In this document: positions 33,621-41,750 of the stretch, in pieces | Numbering within the stretch: the stretch's first letter is position 1 | Layout: each line of letters begins with the position of its first letter | Assembly (NCBI RefSeq): GCF_019024285.1 | Contig: NZ_WMKZ01000022.1 | Coordinates: forward strand, 1 to 64,000 | Length of the DNA: 64,000 nucleotides | Direction of reading: 5' to 3' | From: Alkalihalobacterium elongatum | GTDB lineage: Bacteria > Bacillota > Bacilli > Bacillales > Bacillaceae_F | The notes under the pieces: generated by a model | Told to the model about the DNA's origin: nothing | Database searches by the model: none | What the model saw: only the letters and a program-made list of their open reading frames with translations | Position numbers and translations under genes: made by a program

Positions 33621-34028
33621 TTGGTTAAAATTAGGCTCGAAGGTTTACCTGACGAAGTTGATGAAATGATTGAATTATTAAAATCAAATTATGATGTTTT
33701 GGCCGTAAGTGACGAATATAAAAATAGTGGAAACACTCAATATGTTCAAGTTTATATAGAAATGAGATTAAAAAATAACAATAAACGGGTTGAAACTATC
33801 AAACTAAAATCCCAACGACAAATAAACGAAGAAAGAAAAAGAGAGCGCGAAAAACGCAAAGCACATCTAAAAGCTGAGATTGAGAAGATTCGCAAGGAGC
33901 CGAATCGTCACATTCGTGCAGATGAAATTTATACGGTAGCACGTTGTGATAAATGGTATCCAGGAAAAAACCGCATGACAGAGCAAGAACATTTAGATGT
34001 GATTGACGAGTTGAAGAGAAAAGAGTAA
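33621..34028 (+). CDS. DUF3970-like protein
   Basis: 135 residues. TTG start with GGAGGTGAGGGGA upstream. The N-terminus (MVKIRLEGLPDEVDEMIELL...YDVLAVSDEYKNSGNTQYVQVYIEMRL) matches the DUF3970 pattern of small Bacillus proteins linked to mobile elements; a basic helix (EERKREREKRKAHLKAEIEKIRK) and a C-terminal tail follow. The role is unknown. It sits between the sacsin-like gene and the broken recombinase. Confidence 0.65.
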   Translation: MVKIRLEGLPDEVDEMIELLKSNYDVLAVSDEYKNSGNTQYVQVYIEMRLKNNNKRVETIKLKSQRQINEERKREREKRKAHLKAEIEKIRKEPNRHIRADEIYTVARCDKWYPGKNRMTEQEHLDVIDELKRKE

Positions 34029-34078
34029 TTTAAATTTAAATTTCGCAAAGCACTGTTTCGATTTATATTTAAATCATT

Positions 34079-34120
34079 ATACCCGCTCCAATTCTTAAAC
34101 GGAAAGGAGTGGGTATTTAT
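34079..34120 (+). terminator. Terminator after the DUF3970-like gene
   Basis: ACCCGCTCC...GGAGTGGGT with a 16-base loop, followed by ATTTATATT. Confidence 0.6.
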
Positions 34121-34264
34121 ATTGACAATTATTCTCGTGTAATAATCTAAATCCTGGCTAGTTTTTTCGGGGGAAATAGGCACCCACATCAAAAAAGTTT
34201 TTAATACAAGTCTTAATAGGTGATTACAGCCATTGAAATTTAACATCTTTACTACTTATTATTT

Positions 34265-35118
34265 TTATAAACCAATTCCACTTGCAGCGTTGTTATCAAA
34301 TAGACTGGCCTTTTTAATATAACATTGTAACGGATCACTTTGTTTAGGTCGAGTTTGTTGCATGATCTGATGCTCTGCTTTTCCAGCTTTCGCAGCTTGA
34401 GAGCAAAATCCACTTCTTAGGCTATGTGCACCATATCTTTTTGGGTCCAATCCAACTTCTTCACAAGAATTCATCACAACCATCCGAACAGAAGCTGGGG
34501 TCAATCTTCCCATAACATTACCGTGTCTATCCATTCTTCGAAATAATGGACCTTCTGTGATTCCCGAGGCTGAAACCCAGTCCTCGAAGGCGCGAACTAG
34601 ACAGGTTAAAGAGTTGCTGCCGTAAGGAAGGGCGACATCTTGCCCTTCTCCTTTTTGATCTGTTTTACTTTTAGTTAAATGGATGATTAAACCGTCTCGT
34701 GTTTTTGAAATATCTTCAATATTTATCCCAATCAATTCACTCCGGCGAAATGCACCAGCCCAACCGATGACTAACAAAGCACTATTCCGAATGCCAATGA
34801 GTTTGTCTGTGGGAAGAGCCTCAATCACTTGGCGCAACTCATGAAGCCAAAGTGCCTCTTTTCCTTTTTCTTCTATACCAATCTTTCGCTGTAATCCTTG
34901 CAAAACACCTTTGACTAAAGGTGTTTTGCAAGGACTTTGATATCCTTTTGTTTCGTGGCGTTGGGAAATGGAAGCCATTTTTCGTTTGATAGTCGATGTT
35001 TTTTTGTTTTTCCTAATATAGTTATTGTAATAAACAATAGTTTGTGGTTTTGAAGGTATTGACATAAATGAATTAGATTTGCACCACTCTTCAAAATGCG
35101 ACCAAATTAGGAGCGGAT
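34265..35118 (-). pseudogene. Tyrosine recombinase, second copy, lacking its N-terminus
   Basis: It is closely related to the recombinase at 24843-25811 along its whole length: IVYYNNYI.., KMASISQRHETKGY, GKEALWLHELRQVIE, GAFRRSELI, KSKTDQKGEG, GAHSLRSGFCSQAAKAG and ..ASGIGL, with all catalytic residues kept except that RHKRSD reads RPKQSD (the H is lost). The homologous frame begins at WSHFEEWCKSNSF near 35118. The matching first ~40 codons are found on the opposite strand at 35379-35504. The protein cannot be made whole, and the active-site change also argues that it is dead. Confidence 0.85.
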
Positions 35119-35324
35119 TTTTGAGAAAAAATAATTTTATGCCTTTTTAACGGTAACAAGCATTTGCTGTTAATTCATTACTTACTAATAGAAGGAATAT
35201 TTAAACTCAAAGGCCCTTCCTATCTAAAAACCAAAAAATTCTCCAAAATACATTACCTAGTTTTTTACAGAATGGAATTTGGATTGATAAAATAAAGATA
35301 GATTATTGTTTGCAAACATTAGCT

Positions 35325-35358
35325 CTATACCTCGATAACCGATATAATCAAGGTATAG
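35325..35358. repeat. Imperfect palindrome before the recombinase N-terminal fragment
   Basis: CTATACCTCGAT - 10 bases - ATCAAGGTATAG (11 of 12 pairs). It is 21 bp upstream of the ATG at 35379, a position for an operator or a recombination site. GTTTGCAAAC, another palindrome, is at 35309. Confidence 0.5.
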
Positions 35359-35378
35359 AAAAAGGGGGGAATCAAAAA

Positions 35379-35678
35379 ATGACCGATTATTCTGATTTAC
35401 AATTTCAAAATTCAAATGAGTTATCTACCGATTTCCAAGAGCTTCACTCCGAAGCGAAAGAACATCTTCTAAATTCAAAAGCAAAAAATACACAACGAGC
35501 ATATGCTTCAGAAATCTGTTTAGAGTGGGCTTTCGTCAATATCAAAAGGAGAGGGTGCAGAGTTTCTTATAACCATATTCTTCGTTATCGAAAAGTAATG
35601 GAAGCGACTAGAAGAGTTATCCGGAAACGAAACAACATTAACCTACTTTTCACAAGACAAGCCCTATCAGAACGTTAA
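35379..35678 (+). pseudogene. Inverted N-terminal fragment of the second recombinase
   Basis: It has a strong AAAGGGGGGAATC ribosome site and starts MTDYSDLQFQNSNEL..., continuing FQELHSEAKEHLLNSKAKNT then QRAY, which aligns with LQEEAKNHLANSKAENTKRAY of the intact recombinase. After codon 42 (35504) the homology stops and the frame runs through unrelated sequence to 35678. The rest of the gene lies on the other strand at 34265-35118. An inversion of about 390 bp with a breakpoint inside the gene explains both pieces. Confidence 0.75.
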
Positions 35679-36245
35679 CACAGGAATAACAAAAACTACA
35701 GAATAAGAAGAGATGAACAGAAAGTAGAAGAAAAATGGGCTTTATGAAGAATTGATCATTAGTTTTGAAATTAGGAGCGGGTATAATGAAATTTTGATTT
35801 TAACAATCTTGGTTTTCAATTAGGCGTAGTTAAAAAGAGAGATATATGTTCTTATACTTGAAACAGTTTCATTGATGGAATACTATTTAGATAGTGACAA
35901 GTTTGTTGAAGGTATAGCAACTTTATGAAGTTGTTGGCTGCGTTGAAGTCCTAGTAGTTATATTAACCGACTAGGACTTCAACGCAGCTAACCATCATCG
36001 CCACATGGTGGTTAGGCAATATAAAAAAATGATACTTTGTATGGACTATGGGTGACAGGTCGCTTGCAGATTGACGATTACCTTGTCATTTAAAGTTCTA
36101 TACGATTAAATGTTATTGGGCAACAGTGTAATAACCTGATAATCTAGCCACTGAGGGGGCTAGTTCGTTGGTGAGCAACAGAAATTACCATTATAATGTT
36201 CAATGAAGTAAATAGCTAATTGTTTAATGATGAGGGAGTTTATGC
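35679..36245. other. Hairpin-rich non-coding region
   Basis: About 570 bp before the ABC-three-component genes. It contains CAACTTTATGAAGTTG (35918), a perfect 19-bp inverted repeat (35937-35955 / 35970-35988), CTAACCATCATCG...CATGGTGGTTAG (35987-36015) and CTAGCC-ACTGAGG-GGGCTAG near 36144. These could form a structured RNA, a MITE-like insertion, or regulatory sequence. No gene recognised. Confidence 0.6.
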
Positions 36246-37157
36246 ATGAATTCACAAGAAAAGACGATTTTAAGAATAATGTTTAAAAATAAAATATACA
36301 AATGTGATGGTCAATCATTTGAGGATTTATTTACATCTGTTATGAATTATGCAGAGAAAGACTTTCAATCCATTAAACCTTGGGGGAATATTGGAGACAG
36401 AAAAAATGATGGTTATGTAAAACCGACCGGAACATACTATCAGGTTTTTGCACCAGAAGAAATTGAAAAATCTTATCCGAGCACCGTGAAAAAACTTCAT
36501 ACAGATTTCAACGGATTAATTGATCAGTGGTCCCCAGTGAATAGCTTTTATTTTGTTATAAATGATAAATATAAAGGCGTAAATGCTGATGCAGAACAAG
36601 AAATTCAACAAATAAAAGAAGATCATAATCTAGAGAATGCAGGAATCCTTACTGCAAAGGATATTGAAAACATTTTGTTTGAGTTGGAAGAGGATCAAAT
36701 ATTTAGTGTTGTAGGGATGCTACCAGATCCAAGTAATATTAAAAATATTGATTACTCCATATTAAATGAAGTTATTGCGCATATAATGGAACTACCAATA
36801 CAATCTGAATTAAATGGGAAAATGGTGTTACCTGATTGGGATGATAAAATACAATTTAATAATTTGTCTGATGCAGTGGCAGGGTATCTGAATACAGCTT
36901 CATTTCAGCTTCATAATTTGGAAGCATATTTATCGGATAACAGTAGCTTTGTTGCAGATGCGTTGAGAGATAAAATAAATGAAGTTTATGAACAAGAAAA
37001 GAAAAACAAAAATGGCGATCAATTATTTATTGCTATGGTTGAACAACTTAGCCCCAAACAGACTCAGCCATACCAGAATACGGTTATTATTATAATGGCG
37101 AAATACTTTGAGACCTGCGATATTTTTGAAGAACCAAAGAAGGAGGAAGAAAGATGA
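36246..37157 (+). CDS. ABC-three-component system effector/large subunit
   Basis: 303 residues; GAGGGAG upstream of ATG 36246. The N-terminal ~80 residues (YKCDGQSFEDLFTSVMNYAEKDFQSIKPWGNIGDRKNDGYV...YYQVFAPEE) show a restriction-fold pattern, D in GDRKNDGY and Q in YYQVFAP, like variant PD-(D/E)XK enzymes. The C-terminal part (SILNEVIAHIMELP...YLNTASFQLHNLEAYL...) resembles the C-terminal domain of ABC-3C proteins. The ATGA overlap with the next gene and the ATPase gene after it define an ABC-three-component conflict system. The likely role is a nuclease effector held in check or activated by the ATPase. Confidence 0.75.
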   Translation: MNSQEKTILRIMFKNKIYKCDGQSFEDLFTSVMNYAEKDFQSIKPWGNIGDRKNDGYVKPTGTYYQVFAPEEIEKSYPSTVKKLHTDFNGLIDQWSPVNSFYFVINDKYKGVNADAEQEIQQIKEDHNLENAGILTAKDIENILFELEEDQIFSVVGMLPDPSNIKNIDYSILNEVIAHIMELPIQSELNGKMVLPDWDDKIQFNNLSDAVAGYLNTASFQLHNLEAYLSDNSSFVADALRDKINEVYEQEKKNKNGDQLFIAMVEQLSPKQTQPYQNTVIIIMAKYFETCDIFEEPKKEEER

Positions 37158-37396
37158 TTATGCCAACTAAACATACCCATTTTTCAGAATCTTTACTTGG
37201 TTTCGGTGGGTATCTCCTTAAGAAACTTAATTCCAAAAGAACAATAGATTCACTGTGGAATGAGTATCAAAAAGATTTATCTAATAAACACTTCACAGCA
37301 AAGCATAACTTTGACAATTTCTTACTCACTCTTGTATTTCTTCATTCCGTTGGAGCGATTGAAGAACGGGGTGGAGGTGTTGTAAAGTGCAACTAA
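37154..37396 (+). CDS. ABC-three-component middle component
   Basis: 80 residues (MIMPTKHTHFSESLLGFGGYLLKKLNSKRTIDSLWNEYQKD...HNFDNFLLTLVFLHSVGAIEE). This is the small winged-helix-like middle component placed between effector and ATPase genes in ABC-3C systems. It starts with ATGA overlapping the upstream stop, preceded by AAGGAGGAAG, and overlaps the ATPase gene by 10 bp. It probably bridges the two larger proteins. Confidence 0.75.
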   Translation: MIMPTKHTHFSESLLGFGGYLLKKLNSKRTIDSLWNEYQKDLSNKHFTAKHNFDNFLLTLVFLHSVGAIEERGGGVVKCN

Positions 37397-39126
37397 TAAA
37401 AGTGTCTGCGAATCAACCTACTTTTAAAACAGTTAATTTTAATAAAAGTGGCTTAAACTTTATTGTAGCTAAACAGAAGGATGCTAAAAACAAGGATGTT
37501 GGGAAGACCTATAATGGGGTTGGGAAATCTTTGTTAATTAGTATTATTCATTTTTGCCTGGGGTCTAGCACAAAAAATTACACTTCCTTTTGTGATAAAT
37601 TGCCTGGTTGGGAATTTTCCTTAGAATTTGCAGTAGGAGAAACTCATTATACTGCAACACGTTCAACGGTTAATCCGAATAGAATTCAGTTAAATGGTGA
37701 AGAATTAACTTTATCCAAATTTAATGCAAAGCTCGAAGATCTTTGTTTTCAAATCCCTGATGAAGTTGCCAATTTATCCTTTAGGTCATTGCTGCCTTTC
37801 TTTATTAGACCTAACAAAAAAAGTTATGTGAGTTTTGATGAAGCTTCAAGAACTCATAATCAATACCAAAAAATGCTGTACAATGCATTCCTGTTAGGTT
37901 TGGATGTATTCTTAGCGCAAAAAAAGAATCACTTAAAAAAAGAGCAAGATCGAATTAAGAACTTGGAAACGAACTTTAAGAAGGATGATCTATTAAGGGA
38001 TTTCTTTTCCGGACAGAAAGATGTTTCTCTAACTATCGATGATCTAGATGAACAAATAGAAAAATTAGCGAAAAGTTTGAAAAATTTCAAGGTGGCAGAT
38101 GATTACTATGATGTTCAATTAGAAGCGGACAAAACCGAGAGGAAATTATTTCAATTAAACAATAAAATAATATTACTGAAAAACAATATAGCTTCTATTG
38201 AGAAGAGCTTAAAAATCGAGCCAAGTGAAGATAACTTCGATGACATACAAAAAATTTATGAAGAAGTAAATGTACATTTTGCTGATTCTGTAACAAAAAC
38301 CTTATCTGATTTAGAATTGTTTTATGAAAAACTTGTTGCCAATCGTAAAAGAAGGTTGCTGGAGCAGAAAAACAAACTTGAATTAGAAATTGATGAAAAG
38401 TCTGAAGATGCTCAGAAGTTGCAAACTAAATTTGACAACCTCATGAAATATCTTGGGGATCACGAAGCTTTAGATGTTTTTGTTGCTCTGAGCGAAAAAA
38501 GTTCAAATTTAAAGTCCAAACGTGATAATTTGAAGAAATATCAAGTTCTTCAAACAGAATATAAAGAAAAATTAAGAGAAATTGAAAAAGATCAAATTGA
38601 ACAATCTGAGGTAACGGACGATTATTTAAAGGGAATGCAGTCAGAAATTAGTGAGCTGCGGAATTATTTTCGTAATCTCGTTAAAAGGTTTTACCCGAAA
38701 AGCGTAGCGGGTTTGACCATTGAAAGTAACGACCGTGACAATCTGCAAAGATACGATATTGATGCTAAGATTGAGTCGGATAATTCCGATGGAATTAATA
38801 ATGTGAAAATATTTTGTTATGATTTGACACTGTTATTCAAAGGTCAAAACCATAATATGAATGTTATTTTTCATGATAGCCGATTGTTTGATGGAATTGA
38901 TGAACGTCAAAAGGCTGAACTTACGAAAGTTCTTCATGAGAAGTTTTCAAATACGGATAGACAGTATATTGCTACAGTAAATCAGAACCAACTCAATGAA
39001 ATGTATAATATATTAGGTGAAGATATATATAAAGACATAATTGAGGATAACACAGTTCTTATATTAACTGACGAAGATCCTTCAGAGAAATTGCTGGGTA
39101 TCCAAGTGGATATAGAAGATAATTAA
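37387..39126 (+). CDS. ABC-three-component ATPase (DUF2326 family)
   Basis: 579 residues, GTG start with GGAGGTG. An SMC/RecN-like ATPase: N-terminal Walker A variant (TYNGVGKSLL, ~38-47), a coiled-coil middle of about 250 residues (~175-430), and a C-terminal DUF2326 ATPase half with the D-loop/Walker B region MNVIFHDSRLFDGIDERQ and ATVNQNQLNEM. In ABC-3C systems this subunit senses an invader-related cue and controls the effector. The three genes overlap and form one operon ended by the hairpin at 39148. Confidence 0.85.
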   Translation: MQLIKVSANQPTFKTVNFNKSGLNFIVAKQKDAKNKDVGKTYNGVGKSLLISIIHFCLGSSTKNYTSFCDKLPGWEFSLEFAVGETHYTATRSTVNPNRIQLNGEELTLSKFNAKLEDLCFQIPDEVANLSFRSLLPFFIRPNKKSYVSFDEASRTHNQYQKMLYNAFLLGLDVFLAQKKNHLKKEQDRIKNLETNFKKDDLLRDFFSGQKDVSLTIDDLDEQIEKLAKSLKNFKVADDYYDVQLEADKTERKLFQLNNKIILLKNNIASIEKSLKIEPSEDNFDDIQKIYEEVNVHFADSVTKTLSDLELFYEKLVANRKRRLLEQKNKLELEIDEKSEDAQKLQTKFDNLMKYLGDHEALDVFVALSEKSSNLKSKRDNLKKYQVLQTEYKEKLREIEKDQIEQSEVTDDYLKGMQSEISELRNYFRNLVKRFYPKSVAGLTIESNDRDNLQRYDIDAKIESDNSDGINNVKIFCYDLTLLFKGQNHNMNVIFHDSRLFDGIDERQKAELTKVLHEKFSNTDRQYIATVNQNQLNEMYNILGEDIYKDIIEDNTVLILTDEDPSEKLLGIQVDIEDN

Positions 39127-39147
39127 ATATTATATTTTGGTATCAAA

Positions 39148-39186
39148 AGGCTCATCATAATGAATATGGTGGGCTGTATTTTTTAT
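39148..39186 (+). terminator. Terminator of the ABC-3C operon
   Basis: AGGCTCATCATA - ATGAA - TATGGTGGGCT (with G-T pairs) followed by GTATTTTTTA. Confidence 0.75.
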
Positions 39187-39213
39187 GATTTTCAAAGATA
39201 ATATCCTCATTTG

Positions 39214-39345
39214 TTACATACAATAAACATTTTTGCTTGTGTCTTCATCCTTGTGTCCTAATCCTTATTTGTGGAAGACTTACCCCTACCTCAGCTAATA
39301 CAGACATATGAGTATTACGTAATGAACCGGTTTTAAGTTAAGGGT
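39214..39345 (-). pseudogene. C-terminal remnant of a phage-type integrase
   Basis: The minus strand reads GSLRNTHMSVLAEVGVSLPQ, matching the integrase motif HxLRHTHxSLLAExGVxLxx. After one base slip it reads GHKDEDTSKNVYCM, matching LGHxDxxTTxxxY, then stops. Only the end of the catalytic domain is left and it contains a frameshift. This is a third, different integrase trace in the island, marking an older insertion or module boundary next to the ABC-3C operon. Confidence 0.65.
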
Positions 39346-39470
39346 TTAATTCGGCCGATTATAACAATATTATTAAAGTGGGTAACCGCGGAAATCGCTA
39401 TAATGTAAGTGCCTATTTCTGTATAAATTAGTCTCTTTTCAAGATATAATACATAAGTTATAATATAGGT

Positions 39471-39836
39471 ATGGATAATTTACAATGGGAAACAATAGAA
39501 TATACAAAAGAAGATGGAGTAGTTCCCGTATACGAGTTTTTGGATACCTTACCTACGAAAAAAGCCAATAAAGTCACTGAGGATATTGAGAAACTGGAAC
39601 GGTTTGGCCCAAGGTGGGGAATGCCACATGTGGATCACATCGAAGAAAACATTTACGAATTACGAACTAAACATGGTAGCGATATTTTTAGAACCTTCTT
39701 TTTTATATGGCATCATACTGTACTTGTTCTAACCAACGGGTACTATAAAAAGGGGCAAAAGATGGATCCGAGGGAATTTAAAAGAGCCAAATCTTATCGT
39801 GACGATTGGATAGAAAGACACGGGAAGGGTGTGTAA
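39471..39836 (+). CDS. RelE/HigB-family toxin
   Basis: 121 residues: EYTKEDGVVPVYEFLDTLPTKKANKVTEDIEKLERFGPRWGMPHVDHIEENIYELRTKHGSDIFRTFFFIWHHTVLVLTNGYYKKGQKMDPREFKRAKSYRDDW is summarised by its key pieces VPVYEFLDTLP, IYELRTKHGSDIFRTFF and HGFxKKxQKTP-like NGYYKKGQKMDP, the signature of the phage Gp49/HigB group of ribosome-dependent mRNA interferases. Two TATAAT boxes lie in the 30 bp upstream, and there is no clear Shine-Dalgarno, so translation may be leaderless or weak. The toxin comes first and the antitoxin 2 bp later, the HigBA order. It sits near attR and would favour retention of the island. Confidence 0.85.
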   Translation: MDNLQWETIEYTKEDGVVPVYEFLDTLPTKKANKVTEDIEKLERFGPRWGMPHVDHIEENIYELRTKHGSDIFRTFFFIWHHTVLVLTNGYYKKGQKMDPREFKRAKSYRDDWIERHGKGV

Positions 39837-39838
39837 AT

Positions 39839-40135
39839 ATGGGTTTTGCAGAACGTTACATGAAACATCGTTCGTCATTTGATAATGAATTCGAAAAGGA
39901 ATGGGAAAAAGGTCGTTTGCAACGTGAATTATCTGCTCAATTAATTGAATTAAGATTAAGCCTTGGTTTAAATCAAAGCCAATTTGCTAAAATAATCGGC
40001 GTGAAACAACCTTATTTATCACGTTTAGAAAATGGCAACGAGAATATTTCAATTCAAACCTTGCAAGATATTGCAAGAAAAGCTGGAGCGAGTGTAAAGA
40101 TTGATTTGACATTAAAGGAACCTGTAACTAGTTGA
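39839..40135 (+). CDS. Xre/HigA-family antitoxin
   Basis: 98 residues. The ATG at 39839 is taken as the start (MGFAERYMKH...) because the toxin stop is 2 bp upstream and GGAAGGGTG lies within the toxin end. An HTH_3 domain at ~40-95 (LIELRLSLGLNQSQFAKIIGVKQPYLSRLENGNENISIQTLQDIARKAG region) binds operator DNA. It neutralises the neighbouring toxin and presumably represses the operon. Confidence 0.87.
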   Translation: MGFAERYMKHRSSFDNEFEKEWEKGRLQRELSAQLIELRLSLGLNQSQFAKIIGVKQPYLSRLENGNENISIQTLQDIARKAGASVKIDLTLKEPVTS

Positions 40136-40171
40136 AAAGATCAAAAAGAGGAATCTGAATAACAATGTTTA

Positions 40172-40206
40172 ATAAAAAAGGCCTTTGTTAATGAAGGTCT
40201 TTTTTG
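40172..40206 (+). terminator. Terminator of the toxin-antitoxin operon
   Basis: AAAAAAGGCCTT - TGTTAATG - AAGGTCTTTTTTG. Confidence 0.8.
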
Positions 40207-40567
40207 TTTATAGATGTTATAGAAAAAATAACAAATGAATGTAGAATAAGTCCAGTTTCTATAATTTTGGACCTCGATGAATAACTCGACACTTCATAAA
40301 TAGCAATTTAAGTAAAGAGCCTATAGTAATGGGCGCTTGATGTAAGGGGTAAAAAAAGACAATCTTTCACTAAATCTATAGGAGAACACTGTATAATATC
40401 TCATTATAAGAATGGAGTTACCAATTTTACATATTCCAGTCAATTTAGTTGCGGGAACTTCACATAGGAAAATTAAGTTCTGTAACCCTAAAATTTCCAA
40501 TACACAATTTTTACACAAAGCTTCTATAAACCCTTGGTAAATAAGGGTTTTCATGGCTATCTCTAGA
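40207..40567. other. Right end of the island, non-coding
   Basis: It holds the TTTTTACACAA repeat at 40508-40518 also found near attL, and a hairpin AAACCCTTGGTAAATAAGGGTTT at 40529-40551 just before the att core. A minus-strand frame spanning attR is not supported. Confidence 0.5.
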
Positions 40568-40584
40568 CCGACCACCGGTACCAT
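40568..40584 (+). repeat. attR core (17-bp direct repeat)
   Basis: CCGACCACCGGTACCAT, identical to 467-483. Upstream of it there is no remainder of the tRNA, as expected for the att copy brought in by the element or left after crossover within the tRNA 3' end. Confidence 0.9.
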
Positions 40585-40615
40585 ATTTAACTTTTACACA
40601 AACACGAATTTAACC

Positions 40616-40652
40616 AAGGTTTCTTGCGAAGTTGCAGAAACCTTTTTCTTTT
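40616..40652 (+). terminator. Probable native tRNA-operon terminator
   Basis: AAGGTTTCT - TGCGAAGTTGC - AGAAACCTT followed by TTTCTTTTT, 31 bp after attR. Its place right after the att core suggests that it ended the tRNA transcript before the island was inserted. Confidence 0.7.
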
Positions 40653-40721
40653 TCCCCTCAATCTTCTCAGAACATAATTAAAACCATCAACTCAATCGAG
40701 CCCATGGTTTTAAGACATCTA

Positions 40722-41255
40722 CTATTTAAAATGCTTTTTAATGTATTCTGCTTCTTCCTTTTCTGTAAATAATCTTGTCGCTTCTCCGACAGTTCCACCT
40801 TGGATCCTCCAGATGCGATTATGATCTTCGACGGCTTGACGAAAGTCTCCAGCTTTCCATCTTTTGAGTATGTCTAGATAAGTATTCCTATAGGTATAGT
40901 TGTTTGCTTCGACTACTTCTATTAACCTTTCAATCCTCTCTTCGGTTATACGCTTATGTCCCCATTTCTTATTAGCTGCGACTTTTTGATGAGACATGTG
41001 ATGAATGGCTTTTTGAACTTCATATTCTGATAAGTCTAAAGGAAATTCTTCAGCTACTTCTTCAGCAGATGGAATATCCCCTACTATCGGTTCTTCGTTA
41101 TCTTGTTCGACTTGTTCACTTTCCTCGGGTGACTCAGTTGTCCCCGTTGATCCTATGTCTTCGGTCGATGCTTCGTTTGATAGTGAGGTAAAAGCATAAA
41201 GTCCTACAGCTATAAGTAAAGCGATGGCAATTAATACGATTCTATTTGTTTTCAT
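40722..41255 (-). CDS. Membrane-anchored protein, DUF6241-like
   Basis: 177 residues: an N-terminal signal-anchor (RIVLIAIALLIAVGLYAFTSL), an acidic low-complexity linker (~28-70, STEDIGSTGTTESPEESEQ) and a C-terminal helical domain (YEVQKAIHHMSHQKV, EERIERLIEVVEANNY, RWKAGDFRQAVEDHNRIW). The last part recalls DUF6241 of Bacillus proteins. AGGGGGAAAG precedes the ATG. The domain should face outside the cell. It is the first chromosomal gene right of the island. Family assignment is from memory of the pattern and is moderate. Confidence 0.65.
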   Translation of the reverse strand: MKTNRIVLIAIALLIAVGLYAFTSLSNEASTEDIGSTGTTESPEESEQVEQDNEEPIVGDIPSAEEVAEEFPLDLSEYEVQKAIHHMSHQKVAANKKWGHKRITEERIERLIEVVEANNYTYRNTYLDILKRWKAGDFRQAVEDHNRIWRIQGGTVGEATRLFTEKEEAEYIKKHFK

Positions 41256-41750
41256 AGATCTTTCCCCCTATATATTGTTATTTTAACTGAAACTTCCACA
41301 TAATTCTTGTAATTATTCTTTTAAAAATCTATTTACAAATTATTAATAATTTTATAATGAGTCTTTAAGTCTAGTAGGATTATCCCAATAATCTGATTCT
41401 TCTACATATTGGTATAGACGTAACTGAAAGCAAAAGGAGTCACGAATTTAAAAATTTGTTGAATTTTATGTAAGTCATTTAGTAATTGCCTTCGCCAAAC
41501 GCCCCAATCTATTGTCTCTAACAAACTGACGTACAAGCACTCGAGAACACCAGCATAGAAAAGAGATAAATGTAAAAAAGTTTTCAAATATAACAACTGA
41601 AACGTAAAGGAACTGATCCCAACTTTGTCTAATAAACTGAAGGGGAAGGTTGAGTTTATAATTATCTTTGTCAAATTTAATTTTTCTAAAGGGAAATGCT
41701 AGGGAGAAGGAAAAGATAGAGGTGAAATAATAAATGAGGGGGAAAAGTGT

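Noticed and set aside
484-40567. Integrative conjugative element or prophage
   Set aside because: No relaxase, coupling protein, type IV secretion gene, terminase, portal or capsid gene was recognised.
40321-40584. Minus-strand 87-codon frame running through attR
   Set aside because: Its start lies in the att core, it has no ribosome site, and it covers the att/arm-site region.
41402-41674. Minus-strand 90-codon frame
   Set aside because: No ribosome site and no domain; low-complexity hydrophobic sequence upstream of a better supported small gene.
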